In this document: in pieces, positions 16,000 to 24,909 of the stretch | Layout of the letters: each line of letters opens with the position of its first letter | Position numbering within the stretch: the stretch's first letter is position 1 | Assembly: GCF_003248515.1 (NCBI RefSeq) | Contig: NZ_QFOB01000016.1 | Span: forward strand, 1-64,000 | Length of the DNA: 64,000 nucleotides | Direction of reading: 5' to 3' | DNA from: Sphingomonas sp. | GTDB taxonomy: Bacteria > Pseudomonadota > Alphaproteobacteria > Sphingomonadales > Sphingomonadaceae | The notes under the pieces: generated by a model | Database searches by the model: none | What the model was told of the DNA's origin: nothing | Seen by the model: only the letters and a program-made list of their open reading frames with translations | Translations under genes and position numbers: made by a program

Positions 16000-17238
16000 T
16001 CAAGGCGGCGTCCCCTTCCCCACCGGTAATCCGTCGGCCCGTTGATAGCGCAGGCCGATCGCCATCGCCGCGAGGCCGGCGAGGGCCGCCAGTGCGAGCG
16101 ACCACCGCGGATTGAAGGCATGTGCCGTCCAGCCGGCAAGCGGCGCACCGATCGGGGTGCCGCCGAGGGCGATCGCCAGCCGGATCGCCATGACGCGACC
16201 GCGCATCGCCGGCTCCGAAGACAATTGCATCAGCGTGTTGGTGACGTTGGTGAAGCCGAGCGAGGCGATCCCCATCAGCGCGAGCGCGGCGGCGAAGACC
16301 CACGCCGTCGGTGCGACCGCGGCGAGGATGCCGCCGAGGCAGAACAGCCCGGCGGCGCCGGTGATTGTCTCGAACCGTGGCCGCTCGCCGCCGGTCGCGA
16401 GGACCGCGCCGGCGAGCGTCCCGCCCGCGAGCGCCGAGGTCAGCAAACCGAAACCGGTCGGACCCAGGCCGAAGACGCCTACCGCCATCGTCGAAACATA
16501 GATCGGGAAGTTCAGGCCGAACGTGCCGACCACGAACAGCATGAGGCAGATCGTCCGCAGATCGCGTCGCGCAGCGATGTAGCTAAACCCTTCGAGCAGA
16601 CGACCCGGCGCGGCCAGGGCGCGCGCACGAACCTGCATTTCGCTCGGCCGAAGCCGCAGCAACACAGCGACCGCGACGAAGAAGGACAGGCCGTTGGCGA
16701 CGAACGAGAGACCACTACCGACCGCGCCGATACTCAGACCCGCCAGCGCCGGGCCGACCAGTCGCGCCGCGTTGAACGAGGTCGAGTTGAGCGCGATGGC
16801 GTTGCCGAGATGGTCGTCGCCGACCAGTTCGGCGATGAACACCTGGCGCACCGGCGCGTCGAACGCGGCCGCGACGCCGGATAGCAAGGCCAAAAGATAA
16901 ACGTGCCAGAGCTGCGCGACACCCGCGAGTGCGAGCCCGCCGAGGAGCAACGACAGCGTGCCCATCACGGCCTGCGTGACCATCAGCAGACGTCGCCCCT
17001 CGAAGCGATCCGCCGCGTAGCCCGTCCACGGCAACAGGACGAATTGCGGGCCGAACTGCAACGCCATGACGATGCCAACGGCGCGTGCGTCGCGATGCGT
17101 CAGTTCCGTTAGGACCAGCCAGTCCTGCGCGGTGCGCTGCATCCACGTGCCCAAGTTCGACACCAGACCGGCAGCGAACCACAGCCGGAAGTTGACGTAA
17201 CGCAATGCGATCCAGCGGCGTCGCCATCCGAGGGTCAC
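16000..17238 (-). CDS. MFS transporter (MFS_3/EntS-like)
   Basis: A 412-aa major facilitator with about 12 predicted membrane helices. The N-terminus (FRLWFAAGLVSNLGTWMQRTAQDWLVLT) and the loop AADRFEGRRLL after the second helix are typical of the MFS_3 group, whose members include the enterobactin exporter EntS. This group mostly exports small molecules. It is the last gene of a long minus-strand run whose preceding gene is DoxX, after a 53-base gap. It could expel a toxic intermediate or a by-product of aromatic degradation, or move an unrelated compound. The direction of transport cannot be read from the sequence. Confidence 0.82.
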   Translation of the reverse strand: MTLGWRRRWIALRYVNFRLWFAAGLVSNLGTWMQRTAQDWLVLTELTHRDARAVGIVMALQFGPQFVLLPWTGYAADRFEGRRLLMVTQAVMGTLSLLLGGLALAGVAQLWHVYLLALLSGVAAAFDAPVRQVFIAELVGDDHLGNAIALNSTSFNAARLVGPALAGLSIGAVGSGLSFVANGLSFFVAVAVLLRLRPSEMQVRARALAAPGRLLEGFSYIAARRDLRTICLMLFVVGTFGLNFPIYVSTMAVGVFGLGPTGFGLLTSALAGGTLAGAVLATGGERPRFETITGAAGLFCLGGILAAVAPTAWVFAAALALMGIASLGFTNVTNTLMQLSSEPAMRGRVMAIRLAIALGGTPIGAPLAGWTAHAFNPRWSLALAALAGLAAMAIGLRYQRADGLPVGKGTPP

Positions 17239-17291
17239 GCGCTACGCCTGTCGGTCGGAAGCGGCGACACCTCGGCCTCTTCTCCGCCGCT

Positions 17292-17696
17292 TCAGCGATC
17301 GGTCCCGGAAGGGACAGCCGCGGCGGACCGAGCCGCGTCGATACTCCAGGGACCGGCTCCGGCGGCCGCCAGATACAGGAAGACGAAGCAGTAGAGCATC
17401 GCGGCTTCGCCACCGTTCGCGAGCGGGAAGAAGCCGCGCGGCGCGTGCGCGAGGAAATAGGCGACCGCCATCTCGCCCGCCACGATGAAGGCCGTCGGGC
17501 GCGTGAAGAACCCGACCACCAACAGCCCGCCTCCGACGAGCTCGATAAGGCCGGCCGCATAGAGCAAGGAGCTCAACGCCATGCCGAACGGCGGCAGGCC
17601 GAAATATTTCGACACGCCGTGCGACAGCAGCCCGAGGCCGGCGACGATCCGCAGCAGCGAGAGCAACCGCGGCGACCAGTGCATTGGAATGGGCAT
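17292..17696 (-). CDS. DoxX family membrane protein
   Basis: A 134-aa DoxX-type integral membrane protein with four hydrophobic helices. The first is LLSLLRIVAGLGLLSHGVSKYFG, followed by LIELVGGGLLVVGFFTRP, a third helix, and FLYLAAAGAGPWSID near the end, which is the usual DoxX pattern. ATG 17696 is chosen because GGAGA lies just upstream; longer readings into the SDR gene give low-complexity Arg-rich sequence. DoxX proteins associate with respiratory or redox systems, but their role in catabolic clusters is unclear. The gene lies 52 bases after the SDR gene on the same strand. Confidence 0.85.
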   Translation of the reverse strand: MPIPMHWSPRLLSLLRIVAGLGLLSHGVSKYFGLPPFGMALSSLLYAAGLIELVGGGLLVVGFFTRPTAFIVAGEMAVAYFLAHAPRGFFPLANGGEAAMLYCFVFLYLAAAGAGPWSIDAARSAAAVPSGTDR

Positions 17697-17748
17697 GATG
17701 TCTCCTGCCGCCCACCGGATCGGGGTCGGCTTGCTCCTTGGACTAATC

Positions 17749-18615
17749 CTAGCTCGGGCTCGCGTACGTCTCGGCCACGCGATCGAGCTGGGCGAACCCG
17801 GCACGGATCTTGGCATCACGCTCGCCGATCCAATCCGCACATTCCGGATGCGTGAACACGAAGAAGGTGTCGGTCTTGATCGCATCGAGCAGTAATGCGG
17901 CGGTGAAGTCGGGCGTCGCTGCCGCTCCGACGTCGGTGAAACTGTCGACCTTTGCCGAGGCGTCGTTCGAAAACGACCCCCCGAAGCGTTCGGGCCGGCG
18001 GAAGGACGAGTTGATGATGCCCGTCGACACCAGCGCCGGGCAGAAGACACTGACACCGATGCCGGCTTCGGCGAGACCATATTCGAGATCGAGGCATTCC
18101 GAGAGGTTGACGACCCCGGCCTTGCTCATCCGATAGGGGATGTTGTGGAGGAACGGGTGGACCTGCATCGCGACGATCGATGCGGTGTTGACGATGTGCC
18201 CGCCCTCGCCCCGCCGCAGCATTTCGGGCACGAAGGCGGTGACCCCGTTGACGACGCCGAGCAAATTCACGCCGAGCAACCAGTCCCATTTGCCCGGACC
18301 GACGTCGCCCAGCAGGGTTGGACGCAGCGATACGCCGGCATTGTTGATGAGAACGTGCGGTGTGCCGAGCTCGGCAAGAAAACGGTCGCGGGCGGTGGCG
18401 ACCGCGACGGCGTCGGAGACGTCGAGCGGAATGGCGATCGTCTTGCCGCCGTGCGCCGCCACCGCGGCGCGCGCGACCTCGAGCGGTTCCGGTTCGATAT
18501 CGGCAAGCGCCACATTGGCACCGGCCCGCGCCAATGCGTGAGCGGTCGCGAGGCCGATCCCGCTCGCACCACCGGTGATGAACGCATTGCGGCCGGCGAA
18601 ATCGCTCAGAGGCAT
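17749..18615 (-). CDS. short-chain dehydrogenase/reductase (SDR)
   Basis: A 288-aa classical SDR. The cofactor motif TGGASGIG is at about residues 14-21, LADIEPEPLE follows at the end of beta-2 (an acidic residue there favours NAD), NNAG lies at about 90, and the catalytic Ser and YRMSK (Y-x-x-x-K) at about 140-165. ATG 18615 overlaps the end of the GST gene by ten bases. The same operon holds GST, TcuB, TcuA and a class II aldolase, so it likely oxidises an alcohol or reduces a carbonyl on a pathway intermediate. The substrate is unknown. Confidence 0.9.
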   Translation of the reverse strand: MPLSDFAGRNAFITGGASGIGLATAHALARAGANVALADIEPEPLEVARAAVAAHGGKTIAIPLDVSDAVAVATARDRFLAELGTPHVLINNAGVSLRPTLLGDVGPGKWDWLLGVNLLGVVNGVTAFVPEMLRRGEGGHIVNTASIVAMQVHPFLHNIPYRMSKAGVVNLSECLDLEYGLAEAGIGVSVFCPALVSTGIINSSFRRPERFGGSFSNDASAKVDSFTDVGAAATPDFTAALLLDAIKTDTFFVFTHPECADWIGERDAKIRAGFAQLDRVAETYASPS

Positions 18616-19238
18616 GGCTGAACCTCCGCGGGCACAACCGTCGGCTTCACGCAGAAGCCGGTGCCACTGAACGATGGACGCTCTCGGAGGGTCGCCTGCC
18701 AGCGCGCCAGGATCGGGCGACGGTTCCGCCAATCGAGCTCGCCGGCGCGGAAATCGAGATAGTCGAGCGCGTTGGCGACGGCGAGCCATCCCAGATCGAT
18801 GTCGTTGCCGAGGCAAGGCAGGTTCTCGACATATTCGAGCGAACGCCAGATTGCCGCCTCCAGCGACGCGACCCCTTCCGTGTTGCCGCGACCGTTCTCG
18901 ACGAGGCGGCGCAGCGTTTTTTCGGCCAAGCCGTCCGCCAGCGCCTCACGCCGGCGCCACTCGACGCGCAGGTTCGGATCGGCCGGGCAGAGCCAGCCGC
19001 CGAAGCGACGATCGAGCCACTCGCAGATCACGCCGGACCCGAACCAGGCGACACCATCGTCGTCGACGAAGGTTGGTAGCTGGCCAAGCGGGTTGGCAGC
19101 GGCCACGGCGGGCGGCGGCGCGCGGTCGAAGGCGACGTCCGCCGGCTCGAGATCGACCTTGTCGGCGACGTCCAGCTCGGCGAGGGCCAGGCGCACCTTG
19201 CGCGTGAAGGGCGAGCGGGTGGAATAGAACAGCTTCAT
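18606..19238 (-). CDS. glutathione S-transferase
   Basis: A 210-aa GST. The thioredoxin-like N-terminal domain begins MKLFYSTRSPFTRKVRLAL, with Ser and Thr in the SPFTRKV catalytic loop. The cis-Pro site is NPLGQLPTF, and an FGSGVICEWLD glutathione-binding segment follows. The helical C-terminal domain covers roughly residues 90-200. It overlaps the TcuB gene by four bases and the SDR gene by ten. In aromatic degradation GSTs act as dehalogenases, ether-cleaving enzymes (LigE/LigF type) or maleylpyruvate isomerases. This one has no signature fixing it to one of these; beta-aryl-ether or isomerase roles are speculative. Confidence 0.87.
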   Translation of the reverse strand: MKLFYSTRSPFTRKVRLALAELDVADKVDLEPADVAFDRAPPPAVAAANPLGQLPTFVDDDGVAWFGSGVICEWLDRRFGGWLCPADPNLRVEWRRREALADGLAEKTLRRLVENGRGNTEGVASLEAAIWRSLEYVENLPCLGNDIDLGWLAVANALDYLDFRAGELDWRNRRPILARWQATLRERPSFSGTGFCVKPTVVPAEVQPCL

Positions 19239-20413
19239 GCGACGCCTCCGGCAAGGGTCGAGCCCGTCCGCTGTTCGCGCGCGCTGCGCAACAGGGCGAG
19301 CCCGCGATAGAGGCCGTGGACCATCTTGCTGTACGGGATCGCCAGGAAGAAGGCGAGCACCAGCCCGAGATGGACGGCGACGAGAACACCGAGTGCTGCG
19401 GTTTCGCGCAGCGCTAGGAGCAGCAATCCGGTCAACGCGACCTGCTGCAGAAGAAACAAGAGCGCATATTCACCGCTGCGCAGCCGCTGCGCGACGGGAG
19501 CAGGATCGGCGATCGCCTTGAGCACGATCAGCCCCGTGGTGCCGATCAGGAGCCCGATCCCGCCGACCAGCCCCAGCAGGACGGGTAGGCTCAGCAGCGG
19601 ATACGGCGCCTCCCAGGCGAGGAAATGGTCGTATATCGTCGCGACGCTCGTCGAGGCGAAGCACGCGAGGAAGCCGTAGAACATGAAATGGTGGTACACC
19701 CGGCGTTGCTGCGAGAAGCCGCCGTCGGTGTCGTTGCAGCCGTCATGCCCTTCATGGCCGCCGCCGAGGTAGCGTAAAGTCGCGACATTGACGCCGGCGC
19801 GCACGCCGTCCGCGGGTTTGTAGCCGCCGCCGCTCGCGGTGTCGCGCCAGAAGCGCACACCGGCGACGGTGAGCGCCAGCAGCGCGAACAGGAAGGCCGC
19901 CCCGGCAAGGCCCGCCATCACCGCCCAGGGCAGGATGCGGTAAAAGGCGCCGGTTCCGGATTGGGGGGTGAACATGTTGCCACCGTGGATCGCACCGGTC
20001 AGGAGCAGAATGGCCGCCACGCCGAGCGCGGCGAGACCGGTCAGCGCGGTTCCCTGCCGCTCGTAGGCGCGCGCGAAGGCACCTGGCCAGGCGTAGCGCT
20101 GATAGCTGTCCTGACGGACCTGCGCGAACGTGGCGGGCACGTTGACGCCGAACGGATGCGGCGGCGCATATTGGCAGGCGTAGAAGCAGCCCTTGCAGTT
20201 GTGACACAGGTTGGCGAGGTACGTGAGATCGCCCGAGGTGAACTCCCGGCGCAGCGCCATCGCGGGGAAGACCGCGCAGAACCCCTCACAATAGCGGCAG
20301 GCGTTGCAGACCTCCATCTGGCGCTTGGCTTCGCTCAGGATCTCTTCGCCGAGCATCGGCTCGCCGCGCGCCATCGCCGCCAGATCAGGAACCGACATAT
20401 GCAGCCGCCTCAC
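19235..20413 (-). CDS. tcuB: TcuB-like Fe-S/membrane electron-transfer protein
   Basis: A 392-aa homologue of TcuB, which reoxidises the flavin of tricarballylate dehydrogenase TcuA by passing electrons to the respiratory chain. Two iron-sulfur motifs lie near the N-terminus: CNACRYCEGFCAVFP (about residues 36-50) and CHNCKGCFYACQYAPPHPF (about 70-88). Several membrane helices follow (for example AALGVAAILLLTGAI and VLLGLVGGIGLLIG). The start overlaps the 3' end of the TcuA gene by 29 bases and the end overlaps GST by four. A TcuA/TcuB pair in an aromatic cluster suggests oxidation of a tricarboxylate-like ring-cleavage product rather than dietary tricarballylate. Confidence 0.87.
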   Translation of the reverse strand: MRRLHMSVPDLAAMARGEPMLGEEILSEAKRQMEVCNACRYCEGFCAVFPAMALRREFTSGDLTYLANLCHNCKGCFYACQYAPPHPFGVNVPATFAQVRQDSYQRYAWPGAFARAYERQGTALTGLAALGVAAILLLTGAIHGGNMFTPQSGTGAFYRILPWAVMAGLAGAAFLFALLALTVAGVRFWRDTASGGGYKPADGVRAGVNVATLRYLGGGHEGHDGCNDTDGGFSQQRRVYHHFMFYGFLACFASTSVATIYDHFLAWEAPYPLLSLPVLLGLVGGIGLLIGTTGLIVLKAIADPAPVAQRLRSGEYALLFLLQQVALTGLLLLALRETAALGVLVAVHLGLVLAFFLAIPYSKMVHGLYRGLALLRSAREQRTGSTLAGGVA

Positions 20414-21785
20414 GCCCGGCGATGCGGCCGAATACCGTTCCGATCGTCATACCCACTCCTGCCGTATAGCCTTGCCCGAGGATGTTGCCGGCCATGATCT
20501 CACCGGCCGCCCACAGGTTCGCAAAGCCCGCATTTCCTTCGCGCAACACCTGCGCGCGATCGCTGACCTTCAGGCCATGATAGGTGAAGGTGATCCCCGG
20601 TCGCAGCGGATAGGCGAGATAAGGCGCGGTATCGATCCGCGCTGCCCAATGGCTCTTGGGCGGATCGAGCCCTTCCGTGTGACAGCCGTCGGCGGTCGAC
20701 GTCGGATCGATGGCGCCGGGCCGGACACTGGCGTTGAAGGCGTCGATGGTCTCCTGCAGCACGACCGGATCAAGCTCGAGCGCGACCGCGAGCTCGGGGA
20801 TCGTGTTCGCGCGCACCGGCGCGAAGATAGACGGCATGAACTTCGGTTCGGCCTTCGCGTCGCAGATCGAAAATGCGATCTGGTCCGGCTGCTGGGCGAC
20901 GAGGCGACCCCAGATCGCGTAACGCTTCGGCCAGATGTCCTCGCCTTCGTCATAGAAGCGTCGCGCGTCGCGATTGACGACGATGCTGTAGGGAACGCTG
21001 TCCGAGCGACTGACGATGCCGCCATCGAATTTCGGCGAGCGGGCATCGATCGCGACCGCGTGCGCCTGGGTCGGGTCGCCGATCGTCTCCGCGCCTTGCG
21101 CGGCGAGGTTCTTGAGCACGGTGCCGCGCGCATAAGGCGTGCCGCGGATCAGGAAATTGTCGGCCGCCGGACCCCAAGCCTCGCGCAGCCAGTCCAGATT
21201 GGCCTGGAAGCCGCCGGAGGCGACGACGACTGCGCGCGGGTGGAGACGGCGAGCGAAGCCGTTGATCCGCGCGTCGACATGGCGAACGCGCTCATCGTCG
21301 CAGGAAAGCCCGATCACCTCGGCATCGTAGCGGATGTCGACGCCGAGCCGCTCGGCCAGCGCGTAATAGCTGTTCACCAGCGCCTTGCCGCCGCCGAGGA
21401 AGAACGCGTTGGTTCGATTGAGGCTCAGCGTCCCTTTGAGGGCCGGCTGGAACTTGACTCCCGAGGCCTCCATGAAGCCATAGGCGTCGGTCGACTGCTG
21501 GATTGCCATCCGGGCAAGGTGTTCGTTCGTCTTGCCGCCCGTGACCCGAAGCAGATCCTGCCAATATTCCTCTTCGTCGTACGTGCCGAGCAGCACGCCG
21601 AGATCGCCTTGGTGACAGCAGCGGAAATTGCGCGTGTGCCGGCTGTTGCCACCACGGAACTCGATCGGTGCGTGCTCCAGCAGCATCACGCTCGCGCCCG
21701 CCTGGCGCGCGGTGACCGCCGCGACCAGCGCCGCATTGCCGCCGCCCACGACGAGCACGTCGATGTCGTTCACATCTTCGATCAC
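20385..21785 (-). CDS. tcuA: TcuA-like FAD-dependent dehydrogenase
   Basis: A 466-aa flavoprotein of the fumarate-reductase/succinate-dehydrogenase family, closest in layout to tricarballylate dehydrogenase TcuA. The dinucleotide-binding start is DVLVVGGGNAALVAAVTAR, FRGGNSRHTRN and AVVVASGGFQANLDWL follow, and the C-terminal flavin motif is LWAAGEIMAGNILGQGYTAG. GTG 21785 is taken as start because GAGG lies about six bases before it and the aldolase gene ends eight bases upstream; a longer reading runs back into that gene. It is paired with TcuB directly downstream. Likely role: desaturation of a tri- or dicarboxylic intermediate. Substrate not determinable. Confidence 0.87.
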   Translation of the reverse strand: MIEDVNDIDVLVVGGGNAALVAAVTARQAGASVMLLEHAPIEFRGGNSRHTRNFRCCHQGDLGVLLGTYDEEEYWQDLLRVTGGKTNEHLARMAIQQSTDAYGFMEASGVKFQPALKGTLSLNRTNAFFLGGGKALVNSYYALAERLGVDIRYDAEVIGLSCDDERVRHVDARINGFARRLHPRAVVVASGGFQANLDWLREAWGPAADNFLIRGTPYARGTVLKNLAAQGAETIGDPTQAHAVAIDARSPKFDGGIVSRSDSVPYSIVVNRDARRFYDEGEDIWPKRYAIWGRLVAQQPDQIAFSICDAKAEPKFMPSIFAPVRANTIPELAVALELDPVVLQETIDAFNASVRPGAIDPTSTADGCHTEGLDPPKSHWAARIDTAPYLAYPLRPGITFTYHGLKVSDRAQVLREGNAGFANLWAAGEIMAGNILGQGYTAGVGMTIGTVFGRIAGREAAAYVGS

Positions 21786-21793
21786 GAAACGCC

Positions 21794-22582
21794 TCAATCG
21801 CGGTACGAGGGATCGAGCCGATCGAGCTTGCGCAGCAGACCTTCCCATTCGAGCAGGCCGTACCGACGGATCGCGCCAGGCGCGTACATCGCCGTCGATT
21901 TCTCGACGACATCATCGGGAAGGATGTTGAGTTCCGTGTTGCATGCCATTGCCGCCGCCTGCGCCTGGCACGCGCGCTCAAGCCCGTACATGTAGTTGAA
22001 CGCTTCGGCGACGGTCGGCCCGACGCTCAGCAAGCCGTGGTTGCGCAGGATCGCGACCTTCTTGTCACCGAGATCGGCAGCGAGCTTCTCCCGCTCGCCG
22101 GGATCCCGCTCCGGCCCGCTGAAGTCGTGATAGGCGACATGGTCGATGAAGCGGTGCGCCATCTGGGTGAGCGGGAGCAGCCCGCATTTGAGCGAAGCGA
22201 TCGCCAGCCCGGCGGTGGTGTGGGTGTGCATCGCCGCGCCGATGTCCGGCCGTGCGATGTAGAGCGCGCTGTGAATGACGAACCCGGCGGGGTGAAGGCC
22301 GTGGTTCTCGAGCGGTTTGGTCAGGACGTTGCCGTCCATGTCGACCTTGAGCAGCGACGAGGCCGTCATCTCGTCGAACAGCAGACCGTGCGAGTTGATC
22401 AGAAAGGCGTTCGGTTCGTCCGGCACGCGCGCGCTGATATGGGTGTAGATCATGTCCGACATGCCGTAGCGGTCGCACAGCCGGTACGCGGCCGCGAGAT
22501 CGACGCGGGCCTGCCATTCGGCGTCGCTGACATAGTCCCTGATCGAGGGATTGGCGATGGCATGCAGCGCAGCGCTGGCCAT
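21794..22582 (-). CDS. class II aldolase/adducin family protein
   Basis: A 262-aa class II aldolase/adducin-domain protein. The zinc-binding signature appears as AAMHTHTTAG (His-x-His) and RNHGLLSVGPTVAEA with the later His. AYRLCDRYGMSDMIYTHISAR is the conserved N-terminal block. It is the first gene of the minus-strand operon, and a GGAGAA ribosome site precedes ATG 22582. In meta-cleavage routes such enzymes split hydroxy-oxo acids to pyruvate plus another acid, or decarboxylate. It diverges from the FAH genes across about 150 bases, so retro-aldol release of pyruvate late in the pathway is the most economical reading. Confidence 0.87.
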   Translation of the reverse strand: MASAALHAIANPSIRDYVSDAEWQARVDLAAAYRLCDRYGMSDMIYTHISARVPDEPNAFLINSHGLLFDEMTASSLLKVDMDGNVLTKPLENHGLHPAGFVIHSALYIARPDIGAAMHTHTTAGLAIASLKCGLLPLTQMAHRFIDHVAYHDFSGPERDPGEREKLAADLGDKKVAILRNHGLLSVGPTVAEAFNYMYGLERACQAQAAAMACNTELNILPDDVVEKSTAMYAPGAIRRYGLLEWEGLLRKLDRLDPSYRD

Positions 22583-22729
22583 GATCTTCTCCTACTCCAA
22601 TTGCAGTTCAACGTGCGCGCGACGGCGGTCTCGGGCAAGCGAGGAAGCCGCTGCACATGTTGAGTTTCCGTCGTCGCAGGGTTGCAATCGTCGCTGGCCC
22701 GGCAGGGCTGCGTCGCGCATGGCCATGTG
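22583..22729. promoter_or_regulatory. divergent promoter region, aldolase operon versus FAH operon
   Basis: A noncoding segment between two divergent operons. It contains widely spaced inverted halves ATTGCA (22600-22605) and TTGCAAT (22682-22688), and two GTTGA/GTTCAA-like elements. They could be regulator half-sites, possibly for the LysR protein at 29243-30304, but the match is weak. Confidence 0.3.
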
Positions 22730-23605
22730 ATGCGATATGTGACGGTAGACCATGACGGCCGGGAGCGGGTGGGAACGCTGGAGGATGACACCGTCCTCCT
22801 CCTGCCGGAGGAAAACGGCGATCTCGTCGATGTGATCGCGCGGGGCACCCCGCTGCCCGGCGAGCGACAGGCGGTCGCGCTCTCAGCCTGCCGTCTGCTC
22901 GCGCCGATTCGCCGCTTTCGCCGCGATCTGTTGTGCGTCGGGCTCAACTACCACGCGCATTTCGAGGAAGGTCGGGAGCGACGCCCGGAAGGCTTCGAGA
23001 TGCCCACCGCGCCGACTTTCTTCACCAAGGGGCCCGACAGCGTCGTCGGGCCCGAGGCCGGCATCCCGCACGACCCCCGGCTCTCCCAGAAATGGGACTA
23101 TGAGGCGGAGATCGCACTCGTGATCGGGCGCGCCGGACGCAGCATCCCCCGGAATCGCGCCTGGGACCATGTCTTCGGCTTCACGCTCGCCAACGACGTG
23201 TCGGCACGCGACCTGCAGCGCCGTCATGGCGGCCAATGGTTCAAGGGCAAAAGCCTGGATGGCAGCTGTCCGCTCGGCCCGTTCGTCGCGACCCGCGACG
23301 AGGTCGATCTCGCGACGATGCGCCTGACCTGCGACGTCAACGGCGAACGGCGGCAGAGCGCCCCGGCGGCGGCTATGGTGTTCGACGTCGCCGACATCAT
23401 CGCCGAAGCCTCGTTCGGCATGACGCTGCGGCCGGGGGACGTCATTCTGACGGGTACGCCGGCGGGCATCGGCAACGCCATGAAGCCGCCGCGCTATCTT
23501 GCTCCCGGCGATATCATCGAGATCGCTGCCGATGGACTCGGCACGTTGCGCTCGAGCGTCTTCGCCGCCGACCTGGTCGGTGATTCCGACGTCCATCCCT
23601 TCTGA
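22730..23605 (+). CDS. fumarylacetoacetate hydrolase (FAH) family protein, copy 1
   Basis: A 291-aa FAH-family enzyme. LLCVGLNYHAHFEEG is the conserved entry of the catalytic domain. The Mg2+-binding Glu pair and Asp are in KWDYEAEIALVIGRAG and the following TLANDVSARDLQ. The active-site RHGGQWFKGKSLDG and the C-terminal RPGDVILTGTPAGIG complete the fold. ATG 22730 (after GTG 22727) is preferred to the far-upstream ATG at 22682. FAH-family members cleave C-C bonds of dioxo acids, hydrate, or decarboxylate. A second, distinct FAH gene follows after 13 bases, so the two may carry out successive steps such as isomerisation, hydrolysis or decarboxylation of the ring-cleavage product. Confidence 0.87.
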   Translation: MRYVTVDHDGRERVGTLEDDTVLLLPEENGDLVDVIARGTPLPGERQAVALSACRLLAPIRRFRRDLLCVGLNYHAHFEEGRERRPEGFEMPTAPTFFTKGPDSVVGPEAGIPHDPRLSQKWDYEAEIALVIGRAGRSIPRNRAWDHVFGFTLANDVSARDLQRRHGGQWFKGKSLDGSCPLGPFVATRDEVDLATMRLTCDVNGERRQSAPAAAMVFDVADIIAEASFGMTLRPGDVILTGTPAGIGNAMKPPRYLAPGDIIEIAADGLGTLRSSVFAADLVGDSDVHPF

Positions 23606-23618
23606 GAGGTAGTCTTCG

Positions 23619-24473
23619 ATGCGTTTGATCCGATATCGCCATGCCGGCCGCGACAGTTATGGCGTGGTCAAGGGCGAGGCGATCGTCGATCTCTCGCCGC
23701 TGCTGCCCTATGGCGATGTCCGCGCCTTGCTCGAGGCCGGCATGCTCGCGCAGGCGGAAGAGCTCGCCGCCGTGCGTGAAGGCGACCTGGCGGTCGACGA
23801 TGTGGAAGTCCTGCTGCCGGTCGATCGCCCGCGCAAGATCATCTGCATCGGCATCAACTATGCCGAGAGGCACGAGGAATATAACGATCCGAGCGCGCCG
23901 TCGCCCCGGCCCAACATGTTCCTGCGGACGGTCGAGTCGTTCGTCGCCCACGGGCAACCGATCGTGCGTCCCAAGGTGTCCGATCAGCTCGACTATGAGG
24001 GCGAGATCGCGCTCGTGATCGGGCGGCACGGCCGCTACATCGAGGAGGCCGACGCGCTGTCGCATGTCGCCGGGCTGACGGTCGCCAACGAAGGCACGCT
24101 GCGCGACTGGCTCAAGCATTCCAAGAAGAACATCACTCAAGGCAAGAACTTCGACGCGAGCGGCAGCATGGGCCCGTGGATCGAGACCGACCGATCGCTG
24201 CTCACCGCGGAACTTCGCGTCCAGACCTGGGTCTCGGGCGAGCAACGGCAGAATGATACCACCGCGCGGATGGTCTATCCCTTCGCCCACCTCATCCATT
24301 ACGTCTCGCAGTTTAGCGCGCTGCATCCCGGCGACGTGATCCTGACCGGAACGCCGACCGGCGCCGGCATCCGCATGGACCCGCCCAGGTTTCTCACGCC
24401 CGGCGACACGCTCACGATCGAGGTGTCGGGTGTCGGTCGCCTCGAAAACCCGATCGTCGACGAGCCCCGGTGA
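23619..24473 (+). CDS. fumarylacetoacetate hydrolase (FAH) family protein, copy 2
   Basis: A 284-aa FAH-family enzyme. Hallmarks are IICIGINYAERHEEY (about residues 74-88), the metal-site QLDYEGEIALVIGRHG, and ITQGKNFDASGSMGPWIE. Here Asn-Phe-Asp takes the place of the Ser-Leu-Asp seen in copy 1. The C-terminal HPGDVILTGTPTGAG is typical. GAGAGG precedes ATG 23619. It differs enough from copy 1 to have another substrate or reaction. Its stop overlaps the GTG of the NTF2-like gene (GTGA), so the three genes form one small plus-strand operon converging on the monooxygenase gene. Confidence 0.88.
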   Translation: MRLIRYRHAGRDSYGVVKGEAIVDLSPLLPYGDVRALLEAGMLAQAEELAAVREGDLAVDDVEVLLPVDRPRKIICIGINYAERHEEYNDPSAPSPRPNMFLRTVESFVAHGQPIVRPKVSDQLDYEGEIALVIGRHGRYIEEADALSHVAGLTVANEGTLRDWLKHSKKNITQGKNFDASGSMGPWIETDRSLLTAELRVQTWVSGEQRQNDTTARMVYPFAHLIHYVSQFSALHPGDVILTGTPTGAGIRMDPPRFLTPGDTLTIEVSGVGRLENPIVDEPR

Positions 24474-24862
24474 ACGCCCATCCCGATGCCGATGCGGTGA
24501 TCGCAGCCGAACGGGAGCGTCTCGCCGCGATGCTCGCCGGCGACGACGTGATGTTGACCGGGCTCATGCATCCCGGGCTGATCTATCTCCACGCGTCCGG
24601 CAAAGCCGACGATCGGACTTCCTATCTCGACAAGCTCCGACGCGGTGTCATCCGATATCGGTCGGCCGACCTCGGAGCCGTCAGCTGTCGCGGCACGGGC
24701 TCTATCGCCTCGCTGGAGGGCGATATTGCGATGCGCATCGAGCGCGAGGGGGTCGAGCGAGCGACGGCGCTGGCGTTCACCGCGATCTGGCAGCTCGACG
24801 AGACCGGCTGGCGGCTGTGCGCATGGGCCGGGACGAAACGCGACGACCAGCGTCGAGACTGA
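24470..24862 (+). CDS. NTF2-like (SnoaL/DUF4440-type) protein
   Basis: A 130-aa protein of the cone-shaped NTF2-like fold: a helical start (ADAVIAAERERLAAMLAGDD), a SDDRTSYLD-like middle (ADDRTSYLDKLRRG), and C-terminal strands ending FTAIWQLDETGWRLCAWAGT. Members are small enzymes (isomerases, hydratases, cyclases) or ligand-binding proteins and are frequent in aromatic catabolic operons. It starts with GTG overlapping the FAH stop and ends 47 bases before the convergent monooxygenase gene. No catalytic assignment is possible from sequence. Confidence 0.72.
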   Translation: MNAHPDADAVIAAERERLAAMLAGDDVMLTGLMHPGLIYLHASGKADDRTSYLDKLRRGVIRYRSADLGAVSCRGTGSIASLEGDIAMRIEREGVERATALAFTAIWQLDETGWRLCAWAGTKRDDQRRD

Positions 24863-24909
24863 GCGACGGCGATCGGACGTCCGGCCCGCCGCGGCTCAGC
24901 GCCAACGCA

